Part shown: piece by piece, positions 46,541 to 56,102 of the stretch | How the letters are laid out: every line of letters starts with the position of its first letter | Numbering within the stretch: the stretch's first letter is position 1 | Assembly (NCBI GenBank): GCA_012064385.1 | Contig: QRDG01000341.1 | Location: 398,309 to 462,308, forward strand | Length of the DNA stretch: 64,000 nt | Origin: Puccinellia tenuiflora | Taxonomy: Eukaryota; Streptophyta; Magnoliopsida; Poales; Poaceae | Direction of reading: 5' to 3' | Program-made: the position numbers and the translations under genes | Notes under the pieces: generated by a model | The model's database searches: none | The model's input: the letters and a program-made list of their open reading frames with translations, nothing else | Told to the model about the DNA's origin: nothing

Positions 46541-46550
46541 GAAAAGAGCT

Positions 46551-48061
46551 TGATGTCTACTACACACTTCTATTCTTGTAGAATTGTTGGGCCTCCAAGC
46601 GCAGAGGTTTGTAGGACAGCGGCAAATTTCCCTTAAGTGAGTAACCCAAGGTTTATCGAATCCACGGGAGGTAGAGGTCAAAGATATCCCTCTCAAGTAA
46701 CCCTGCAATTAAGATACAAGAAGTCTCTTGTGTCCCCAACACACCTAATACAATTGTCAGTTGTATAGGTGCACTAGTTCGGCGAAGAGATGGTAAAATG
46801 CAAGTTATATGGATGGTAAAAGGTGATTTTGTAATTCTGTAATAAAAATGGCAGCAAGCAAACAAGTGACAACAGTGACTAAAAACGGTGTATCAATGCT
46901 TGGAAACAAGGCCTAGGCTTCATACTTTCACTAGTGACTACTCTCAACGATCATTAACATAATTAAACACATAATAGTTCCACAAAAACACATGCATGGT
47001 AGACGTTACTCGGAGATCATTCTTTCGTGGATCAAATAGGATGAGAATTGCATAGGGCTACGAAAAGCACACCTTAACAGTTCGTATTCCACATCTATGG
47101 ACACTTCATGCTGTCACTATCCGCATCCAAAGATAGTACTAACAAACACCACAACATATTTCTTGAATAGTCTCTTTGTTCAATAACACAAGCATCAAGA
47201 AACCTCATGATCTATTCAATCCAACAATAATAAAGAACAAACTCATGATGAAGATCCTTCCAATCTATTATCCATAGAGTCACACACGACACCCACACTG
47301 TCACCGAGATACCGTGATCACAACGATGATTCCGAAAATTGTACTAAATAACATCACTTGAGCAAAATCGTATCCATTACACATAGGGAAACATCATGTA
47401 TTCAACTATACTAACAAAGCTCATGATCACAACGAAGATCACATCATGGGAGAGAGAGATAACCACATAGCTACTTGTATAAGCCTCAGCCCCGGTGAGG
47501 GACTACTCACAAATCATCCCGGAGGAAGGCATGACGATGAAGTGCCCTCCGGGATCGATCTCCCCTCCGGCAGAGTACCGGGATCAACTTCAGAATGGAT
47601 CCCGAACTAGGGTTTTCGGTGACGGCGCGTCGGTGTCGAGTTTCTGGAAAATAATCGCTGCCCCCTCGGTTTTAGGTCAAAAGGGATTTTATAGGCGTCG
47701 GAGGGGGCCAAGGCGGTGCCCAGAGGGCAGGGGCAGGCCCCACCCGTGGGTCAAGGTGGGTCCGTGGCTACCACCCGCCCCTGGCCCCTGGGTGCCCCCC
47801 CAGGTCGCCCTTTGGTCCACGTGTGTCTTCCGTCGCATAAAAAATCTCCGTAAATTTTGAGGGCAATCCGACGATATTTCCTGTTGTGACTTTTCTGAAA
47901 TACAAAAACAGCAAAACCAGGGAACTGGCACTTGGCATCTTGTCAATAGGTTAGTCCGACAAAATGCATAAAAATGATATATTTGATAGTAAAAACATGT
48001 GACAACATCACAAAACTAGCATGGATCACTCAAAAATTATAGATACGTTTGAGATGTATCA
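46551..48061 (-). repeat. Element 2 5' LTR, mosaic
   Basis: The part 46551-47508 matches the other LTR of the element. From GGGACTACTC (47499-47508) onward it instead follows the LTR subfamily found at 1851-5451 (ACAAATCATC, CCTCCGGGATCGATCTCC) to its end ATGTATCA at 48061. A minus-strand TATA box lies at 47686-47693. Confidence 0.75.
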
Positions 48062-48544
48062 AACGACTCCGATGAGATGATACAAATTAAACCGAATGCC
48101 TAGCTCCATGTAATGGTGATCTCCATGTAATTAAGTACTTTATACGAAAACGTGATCTTCATGTACTACTTAATTTGTATGTGTTATATATATGCATGAA
48201 CGTGATCTTCATGTAGTAATATAATTTATATATATACCAAAACGCGTTTTTGACGCATCGATGTGATCCCCGTACGATGGAAACCATCCGAAACGCCAAA
48301 CCCTGAAAAATATTCAAAAAGAAAAAAAGGGCCTAAAGTTAGTCCCGGTTCGTGTTACGAACCGGGACTAAAGGTCTCCAGCCCCGCGGGCTCATCCGTG
48401 GCCACGTGGGAGGGCCTCTTATCCCGGTTCATGGACAACCGGGACTAGAGGGGGGGGCTCTAGTCCCGCTTCCGCAGTCCCGGGTGCAGATCCGGGACTA
48501 GAGGCCCTCACGACCCGGGACTAATGATGCGTTCTCTACTAGTG
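48062..48544. mobile_element. CACTA transposon 1, 3' terminal part
   Basis: The right end reads GTTCTCTACTAGTG; reverse-complemented it is CACTAGTAGAGAACGC, a CACTA terminal inverted repeat that shares its first 15 bases with the start of CACTA 2 at 48975. Subterminal repeats of the AGTCCCGGTT type (48341-48535) are typical of this superfamily in grasses. The left side is cut by the LTR ending at 48061. No coding part remains. Confidence 0.8.
48341..48369. repeat. Perfect subterminal palindrome of CACTA 1
   Basis: AGTCCCGGTTCGT and ACGAACCGGGACT form 13-bp arms around GTT. Shorter or imperfect versions are spread to 48535 and, in CACTA 2, around 49126-49230. In CACTA elements such repeats bind the transposase partner protein. 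Confidence 0.75.
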
Positions 48545-48974
48545 GTCGCTCACGGAGAAAATCACGAGCACCACCGGTGAGGGTGCCAACCGGACCTCCG
48601 TGGAGGAGGTCAACCCGGAGTACTCCGTCTGGTACCACAAGGACCAAACCATCCTCGGTGGCATCCTCGCCCACCGTAAGCAAGGATATTCTTCCTCACA
48701 TCTGTACCGCTGCACCGTGCGCGTATCAACCATATTAGGTAGGTAATGGCAACGCCCAAGAAGAAGGATGTTGCTGGCGCTGACTACTTAAGAATGATAA
48801 AGACCTCGACCGATATCCTCGCTTCAATCGGATAGCCCTTGAGGTCCGACGAGGTGATGTCCTACATCTTGTCCTGTCTCGGGTAGGACTACGAGTCACT
48901 GGTCCAAGCCCTGAACGTCAAGCCGGACCTGCCACTCGACGACATATACGCCCATCTCCTTGGCTACGAGCATC
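48545..48974 (+). pseudogene. Copia gag remnant between two CACTA elements
   Basis: The first part reads SLTEKITSTTGEGANRTS and VEEVNPEYSVWYHKDQTILG; NPEY...WY..DQ..LG is the mark of plant Copia gag. Further right, KTSTDILASIG, a stop, PLRSDEVMSYILSCLG, another stop, then DYESLVQALNVKPDLPLDDI is the later part of the same domain. The piece between them is partly lost and frames change. No LTR or pol is nearby. It is probably the old target sequence into which CACTA elements jumped. Confidence 0.65.
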
Positions 48975-49391
48975 CACTAGTAGAGAACGAGGCTTTTGTC
49001 CAGAGCCAGATTGGGCTCTAGTCCCGGATATGTTTTGGACCGGGACTAGAGGGGGGCTCTAGTCCCGGTTCATCGGCTACGAGGCCGGCAACCTCTAGTC
49101 CCGGGTCGTGGGCGAGCTCTAGTCCCGGTTCGTGATACAAACTGGGACTAAAGGGTCTTGGCAGGCCGCAGCTGAGGTGGGGGCCAGCGCGAGACCCTTT
49201 AGTGCGGTTCGTATCACGAACCGGGACTAGAGGTCTCACTCACTATATCATCTTCTTCCAGCCCGAGCTTAGAGTTCATATCACAATTTTTCTCCTCTCT
49301 ATCTCCTCTCTAGCTCAAATTCATCCACATTTTTTCCACGATTTGTCAAGATTAAGGGCGCCTCATATATCCAAGGGTTCTAATAGGTTAG

Positions 49392-52300
49392 TGTAGCGCC
49401 CCGACCCCAGAGCTATACAGTGAAACGTTGTGTAACCGGTCATGCTACACAATTGAGGGTTACTGGGTTTACCAATCCCAGGCCAAAACTCATTGGCAGG
49501 CGTGCTCGGAATACATCATCGGCACACAACACCTCGATCATCCCATAAGCTCAGACATCACTTTCACGTATAGCAAAGAGACCAAGACTGCGGAACAACT
49601 GGCACATCACAGACTCTACGACACAAGAGATCATAGTTCAACTCATATATGAGAAAGATAGCAAATATCACAATCAGAGGTCGCAGACCCATCATTACAT
49701 CAAGCAAAAGCAAATATAGTTGTCTAACAACAAGATCCAAATTATGGCCTGAAAGGCCTACAATAACATATCCCAGCCAGCCTGTTCCGAGACGTCCCAA
49801 GCTGCCACCTGGGAACCCCAGACTACTCGTCGATGTCAATAAAGAACCCACCTTCCAGTTCGGTGACGTCCTCCTCTGGAACAAATAATAATCAACGAAG
49901 CAAGGCTGAGTACGACGTACTCACAAGAATTAGTAGGGCGATATAGGCCCGATGCTGACGGAGGCTCTAATGCTGTATAACGTAGCTGGTTTTGCATAAA
50001 GCTAGTTTTCCATTTTAGGAGACATCAGGACCCTTTGCATCGTCTACTCAGAATGTTTTCCGAAAAGGGATAAGAGAATAAACTTTCATCTGTGGTTCTC
50101 AACGAACCCTTTGTAGCCAACACCAACTCATCTCCACCATGGCACTCCCTCGAATCACCCTCGAGGAAATGAACCTTTATCACATGTTGATTATGCAACC
50201 TTTAGCTGCCATAACAATTAAGTTAATGTTCTCTATGATCTCGTAGTTCGTTCCCAAGTCGTCCATAACCGCGGACACGGCTTTTCGAAAAGATTGAACC
50301 CTGCAGGGGTGTACTAATTTACCCATTGGTACCGTCCGACTCGCCTAGTTAGCTCTCTTCCGGGGAAAGCTGGCAAGTGGGCGCGGTTAAACCTTTACCT
50401 CGCGTGAGACTATCCAAGAATCATCTGTGGCGACAGGACAAGTTTACCCAGCCTATTTCAGCCCCTGCCCCCATCGCCACACCCTAACACCACACACACC
50501 CTCTTCATCGCGCCATCGTCCACCTGCAACTCACACGCAAATGGAAAGCGCAAATCTAGAGGATCCTTGGATACGCCCGCACAAGTTATTCAGTTAGTAA
50601 GGAGCCCATACCCCCACCAATGGCAGCACGCTATTCTTGGTTCTAGAGACAAGAACTCGCACCTAGGGGCAAGAATGAGACAACCCACCATCCCCGATGG
50701 CAACTCATCCAAGCCTTCTTAGCAATTTAATTAAGCATCACATGTATCCACCATGCCCGAATCATTCCATCAACATCATCAATATTGAATTTAATCAACG
50801 GACATAACTAGCATACGACTAAGCATGGCTAAGCATAGCTAAGCATATAAATACAACCATTATATCTTTGTCTCCGGCCAACACATCAAACCTAGGGTTT
50901 ATAGGAGGGGAAGCATGTGATGGTTCAGGGGATAAACATGCATTCATAGGATATTCTACATCTTGATCAAAAGAGACATTTGAATCGCATGCAATATTAT
51001 GGTGGATAAAAATAAGTTTGTAAAAACAATTGGATGCTAGATGCCAAGAAGGTTATGTTATCTCTTGCCTTGCTGATAGTACGTTTCGCGTTGATCGTCG
51101 AGGTATTGTGGTGGAACCTCGACTCCTGAATCTACCGATACACAAACAATACAGGAAACGAAATAAATAACACGAATACAAAGGTGCAATGCACAATCAT
51201 GATGAGATGGTCAAATTATGCACTGAAATATTATTGGGCATGTCCCACAAGTTAAATGGAACCCCTAAAATAAATATTGCAATTAACGGGTCAAAACTCC
51301 ATATTTAACTTAGTGAATTGCGTTATTATCCAAAATGTCCAGTACTGAAATATGGGGTCTACATACATGAAAATGACATTATTAGATAGGTATTAATCCA
51401 CTGATCAATTTGGTACTTCGTTTGCAATTTTCCGATTAACGATGATTAAATGGGAATTTAAACAGTTATGCAATTTCCAAAATTTGAATTAAATCTGCCA
51501 TCTCTGTTTTTATTAAATAAAGGAAAGTTACTTTGTTCAATTAATTTTACCAATGGCAATAATAGATGGACATTTTCTTCCTGAGCATTTTGGTATATTA
51601 TTTGCATTTTTGGACTTATAAAACTCTAGATATGAATTTCCAAAAAATTGAATAACTCACATATGATTTGCATTTCACATTTAAATTCAAAATTTTCAAT
51701 TCAATTGCATGTATGAGTTACATATTTGGACAGGTTATGAAATTATGAACCATTTGGTATGTCATTTGTATTTCTGGAAAGATATTGCAATTCGTCGCCC
51801 GGGAGCTGTGGCGCTGTCGATTTCTATTAATTTCTGGAAAGATATTGCAAAATTTCTGTTAATTTGGTATTACCATTTAAAAGATATTGCAATTACCAAT
51901 TTCTGTTAATTTCTAGAAATCAAAAACAGATGAATAGATGACGTCATGATGACGTCACCCGGGAGCTGTGGCGCTGTCGATCACGAATTCGTCGCCTCCG
52001 ATCGAAATTGGTCGCGGGGAAGAGCACTACTAGCTAGAGGAGACAGAGGAGAGTCGGGGGGGGGGGGGGGGGGGCGCAGAACGGGTCATATGGTCATCGG
52101 AGACTCGAAGGTGTCCATGTCCAGCGGCGGCCGGCGGTGGCATTCGGTGGAAGCGCGGCACAGAGGGAAAGAAAGAGGGAGGAGAGGTGCATCCGGTCGA
52201 GGAGCTCACCAGGAGAAAGCAGGGCAGGTCGGCGAGGGACGAGGAGGCCGCATGGCGAGGCGACGATGCTTGGACGGCGGCGGCAGAGGCGGAGAAGAAG

Positions 52301-53302
52301 TGAACGGCGATGGCAATTGCGGCATTCCCGACACGAGATGGTTGCACCGGGAGGAAGAGGAGGATGAGGCGGTCCGGAGGGACACCTCCGGCGAGCTCGA
52401 CGCGGCGCAGAACGGCGGCGATTGGCATTGCAAGGCGGCGGCAGCAGGGGCTCGGGCGATTTAGGGTTAGGGTTTCCAGGGGGAAGGGGCAAGGGAGAGA
52501 GAGGAGAAGGAGCACGACGTTGTGGGCTTCTTCTTATCCACCAGGGGGGCTCGGTATGGCGACAATGGAGGGTGCGGTGGCGACGAGCGCGTCGGTGAGG
52601 TGCTCGGTCGCTACAGCGCGAAGATGATGACCCTTTTCTGGAAAAACCCCTGGCTACCTTTTTCCTTTTGTGTTTTTCTTATAAATTGAAAACAACAAGT
52701 TTAGTAATTTGATTAAGGCATCAAAACATTCCCAAAATTTATAAAAATATTCATGGAGGCTCAGAATAATATAAGGAAGCTCACCATATTTTTGTTTTGA
52801 AATTTTGAAAGTTTTAACTTGGTTTCAAAAATCAAAATTTATTTGCAACTATTTGAAGTCCTCATTTTTAATTGGGTCATTTAAACCTTTTTATAAAACC
52901 TGCAAAAATTCATGTAGCTTCCCCATGCCATGTAGAAGCTCCAGAAATTTTGGTGTTGCAAAATAAAAAGTTTTGCATTGCATTTGTTCATAGGGTTTTA
53001 CATAATGCAATTTTGATCAATTCCAACTATCAATTTTTATAGCCTTGTGAAAGCACAAAGCGAAAATATTATTTTGTACTCTTGGAACTTCCTGGAAAAA
53101 TATGGAAGCTCAAGAATATTTGGTTTTGCCAATTTGAGCAATCACACTTGGTTTAGAAATTTGGGAAGGGTTTGCTTCCTTTTAATGTTTTCCATTGTTT
53201 GCAATATTTAATTTAGCAATTTAAATATGTATGCCATGATGCAATGAAACTAAAAGTGAAAATTTGGCCCATATTTTCGGGTACCAAATCTGGGCTGTTA
53301 CA
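49392..53302 (-). repeat. Gypsy 3' LTR
   Basis: This is about 109 bases longer than its partner, mainly because of a templated insertion at about 51774-51870 and a G19 run at 52056-52074. Readings in its GC-rich block (51946-52627, both strands) recur in the other LTR with frame differences and are not genes. Confidence 0.9.
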
Positions 53303-53320
53303 ATTCTAGCCCCCTTACAA
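53303..53320 (-). other. Polypurine tract of the Gypsy element
   Basis: On the minus strand TTGTAAGGGGGCTAGAAT lies immediately before the 3' LTR start TGTAACAGCCC. Confidence 0.6.
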
Positions 53321-53658
53321 GAATCTCGCCCCGAGATTCTTAGAGTAGGAAGAGGGAGAGGAGGGAAACATGACAACCCTTAACTTCAACGATCCTCTGG
53401 ATCCCACGATGATCTTCCTGGTTGCAGAGAGTAAGGTAGCAAGCATGACGTGCCGACGAGAATGTCAGAAGATAGTTCAAGGTGATAGACAAATCTTCTC
53501 CAAGGGTTGGAAATATGAACTTTGCACAAGACCATAAGCCTTTGAGAAAGATGACTGAATCCAGGTATACCCAAGAATTACCCATGATCCTCGGTATAGT
53601 GGTTGAGGTTAGAGATTTAAGAGATTTCGTCAACGGGCCTTTCGGTGAGGTGCGTGAG

Positions 53659-55089
53659 CTACAACACCGGACTTGTCAGGATTACTAGCAGGCTTAGGTC
53701 GTGTTCTTGACGAACCCCAATCATCATTTCTGCTTGAGGTTCCGAGTTGGTTAGGTGTGCGGACACTTCAGGCTTTGCAATACTGAAGAGGGAAATTGCG
53801 TCAGTAACAGAAGGTAGGGTCACTAATTTCTCAAGACGTAGGCTTCCTTGCCAAGCTCCAGAACACGAGCTAGATTGGGAGACACCGGTAAGATGATGAG
53901 ACTTGACCACTTGAGGGGAGTCCATATCCTCAAATGGTATTTGAGGATTGTGTGCAAATGACATGAATATGAATGAATGCGATGCTCCAGAATCGAATAA
54001 AACTGAAGCTGGATATGTGTTGACTCGAAGCATACCCATGAGGACACGGGGGTCCTTTTCAACTCCTTCGGCCGAGACGTGGTTCAGGCGACCACGGCTG
54101 ACGGTCATGGCCTTGGCGGCTGGTGTAGAGGGAGCCGGTGCAGGTGCTGAGGTAGCCGGTGCCTTCTGGGGACACTCCCTGGAGAAGTGCCCCGGCTGGC
54201 CACAGCTGAAACAAGTGGGCCTCGGCGGTGGTGGAGGCAGCTGAGGGTGGTACCCACTTCCAGCCGCACCCAAGGTCGAAGTAGCTGGGCGAGACGGAGG
54301 TGGCCCGTATCCTGAGGGCTTTGGCGCGGAGGGTGCCTTAGGCACAGAGCTGAAGGGCACGAATACCCGACGCTTCTTGCCCTCAGAAGAAGAGGAGCTC
54401 TGGTGGTCCCCCTGCGTAGGCCTCTTGGAAACCTCCAGTTCCTTCCTACCCTGCTCCAGAGTGAGAGCAAGGTTGTACAGCTCCTGGTAAGACTGGAACT
54501 TGAAGGGCAGCAACTCATGACGGAGTCGCGGAGTCAGTCCCTTGCGGAACAGATACTGCTTATCTTCATCATTGGTCACGTCCCGGGGGGCGTAACGAGA
54601 GAGGTGGTTGAACTCACGCCCATAAGCTTGGACGTCCATGCGTCCCTGGGTCAGGTCCATGATGGGCTGGGGAATGTAAGCCGCACGGAAGGCAGTGCGG
54701 AATTCAGTCCAAGTGAAGGTATGGCTAGCCGCAACCATGGACACATGGCTTTCCCACCAGGACCCTGCGGCTCCAGTCAGCAGGTAGGTGGCAAAGTTCA
54801 CTTGTTCCGCCACCGGAACATGCAAGGCAGTGAACTTGCGCTCGAGAGCACGAAGCCAATCATCAGCATCTAGGGGCTCTTTAGCATAAGCGAAAGTGGG
54901 AGGCTGGGACTTCAGGAATTCAGTGAGGGTGTTGCATTCAGTGTTCCTGCGTGCACCCTGCTGCACCAACTGCGCGAGCAGATTCTCGTTGCGCACGCGG
55001 CCCTCTTCAATAATCATCAGAACCTCCGCCATAGTGGGTGGCGGCGGTGGGTCAGGATTGCTGCTTTCACCACGACGGGTAGGAGCCAT
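53659..55089 (-). CDS. Gypsy gag with zinc knuckle and truncated protease
   Basis: An intact 476-residue reading starts at MAPTRRGESSNPDPPPPP (55089). An in-frame upstream Met at 55149 is less likely because MAPTR is the usual start. Residues about 70-215 are the gag core (DADDWLRALERKFTALHVP, AAGSWWESHV, FRAAYIPQPIMD, RYAPRDV); a basic linker follows; the CCHC knuckle CFSCGQPGHFSREC is at 293-306; a protease beginning with VLFDSGASHSFI is at 363-374. After about residue 400 the protease no longer matches the family, and the frame ends 260 residues before a normal protease-polymerase would start to continue. The product would be a particle protein able to bind RNA. Its openness suggests recent loss of pol or a gag-only subfamily. 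Confidence 0.85.
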   Translation of the reverse strand: MAPTRRGESSNPDPPPPPTMAEVLMIIEEGRVRNENLLAQLVQQGARRNTECNTLTEFLKSQPPTFAYAKEPLDADDWLRALERKFTALHVPVAEQVNFATYLLTGAAGSWWESHVSMVAASHTFTWTEFRTAFRAAYIPQPIMDLTQGRMDVQAYGREFNHLSRYAPRDVTNDEDKQYLFRKGLTPRLRHELLPFKFQSYQELYNLALTLEQGRKELEVSKRPTQGDHQSSSSSEGKKRRVFVPFSSVPKAPSAPKPSGYGPPPSRPATSTLGAAGSGYHPQLPPPPPRPTCFSCGQPGHFSRECPQKAPATSAPAPAPSTPAAKAMTVSRGRLNHVSAEGVEKDPRVLMGMLRVNTYPASVLFDSGASHSFIFMSFAHNPQIPFEDMDSPQVVKSHHLTGVSQSSSCSGAWQGSLRLEKLVTLPSVTDAISLFSIAKPEVSAHLTNSEPQAEMMIGVRQEHDLSLLVILTSPVL

Positions 55090-56087
55090 TCTGGAGATAT
55101 GAACAAGGACACAGTTAGTAACCATAGCCGGTCCTTTAGGATAGATCATTAGACTTCTTCCTGATATAGAGATTTAAGATGGCACAAAAACAGATCAAGG
55201 CAACCACGTGTGACATTACGTCATCGCGGCGATAGCAAACGGAGTAAGGGACTCGAGACTTAAACTGGACGGTAAGAACCCAAACCTCGAGAACCTAAAA
55301 CTTTGCCATAGATGGTGGACAACAGGTTTAGAGTAAGGGACGGGCTAATCAACAATTCCACGATATTGCAGAAGCCTTTGTTAGCACTCTTCCGACAACT
55401 AGTGCCGAAAGGGTTTCCTGGACGGGTGTTAGTGGAGGAATCCCAAATATTGATGGACCACTTGCTAAGAGCAATCCCGCCGTGATTCATATGGTTTTGT
55501 GGCAGAGAGTCTAGCTAAAGCTAGTGTCAGAGGAGAGCATTGCTGAGCAAGTCAATTACGGCCGCAACCTCGAGTTTGAAGACTAACTTCAATTTTGCCA
55601 CCCTGATGTAAGGTTTGAATTAACAACAGGGTTCAACGGAAAAGATCTTGGGTTAAAGATCAGCTTCATGCACTGGGACTCACGAATAGCATAATGCTCA
55701 CATGGGTGACAACCCTCATAAATCATTACACCTGAGCCCTAGCACAATCCGGGACCTTCGGTTCAAGATCTTGGGCTAAAGCAAGGGAATTTCTTGACGA
55801 TCCGCAACATTTCCTTTCTTCGGGCTTTAGAATTGGCAGACGAGCAAGGTTAACCAGTAACTAAAGATAGAACCCAACCCCGTGATCCTAAAGATTTGAA
55901 TTTGCCGACGATCAGGAGAACCGTTAAATCAAATAGAGGTAAGATGGCACCGAGATCAGAGTGAATTGGGTAAGGAGTAAAAAGAATCCTAAGATGGTTT
56001 TCACAAATCCTTTTTAGGTTATAAATAATTTTCTCGAACACTAGACTCGACATCGACCAATAGAACGGGTTTCCTACAGGCAGTCCT
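55090..56087 (-). other. Gypsy leader between primer site and gag
   Basis: About 1 kb of noncoding sequence without a believable reading frame. It would be the 5' untranslated leader that carries packaging signals; none can be pinpointed by eye. Confidence 0.5.
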
Positions 56088-56099
56088 GCTCTGATACCA
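56088..56099 (-). other. Gypsy primer-binding site (initiator tRNA-Met)
   Basis: On the minus strand TGGTATCAGAGC, followed by AGGACTG, begins three bases after the 5' LTR end GGCGCTACA. This is the standard complement of plant initiator tRNA-Met. Confidence 0.9.
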
Positions 56100-56102
56100 A
56101 CT

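Larger units (their letters stand above)
41642..48061 (-). mobile_element. Athila-like element 2 (minus), 6.4 kb, no matching TSD
   Basis: In element orientation the 5' LTR is 48061-46551, followed by a tRNA-Asp primer site, an ORF of unknown function (46379-45672), a long 3' noncoding region homologous to element 1, the polypurine tract and the 3' LTR (43148-41642). No gag, protease or pol is recognised. The flanks are GGGGC on the left and AACGA on the right, and the left host is an LTR fragment while the right host is a CACTA transposon, so this is not a simple insertion. Confidence 0.75.

Noticed and set aside
48336..49230. CRISPR-like array of short repeats
   Set aside because: The repeats are palindromic, unevenly spaced and lie at the ends of CACTA transposons; a plant chromosome would not carry a CRISPR array.
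51946..52627. Open frames on both strands in the GC-rich part of the Gypsy LTR (repeated at 58558-59231)
   Set aside because: They are in LTRs, differ in frame between the two copies and have only biased composition. They are by-products of GC-rich sequence.
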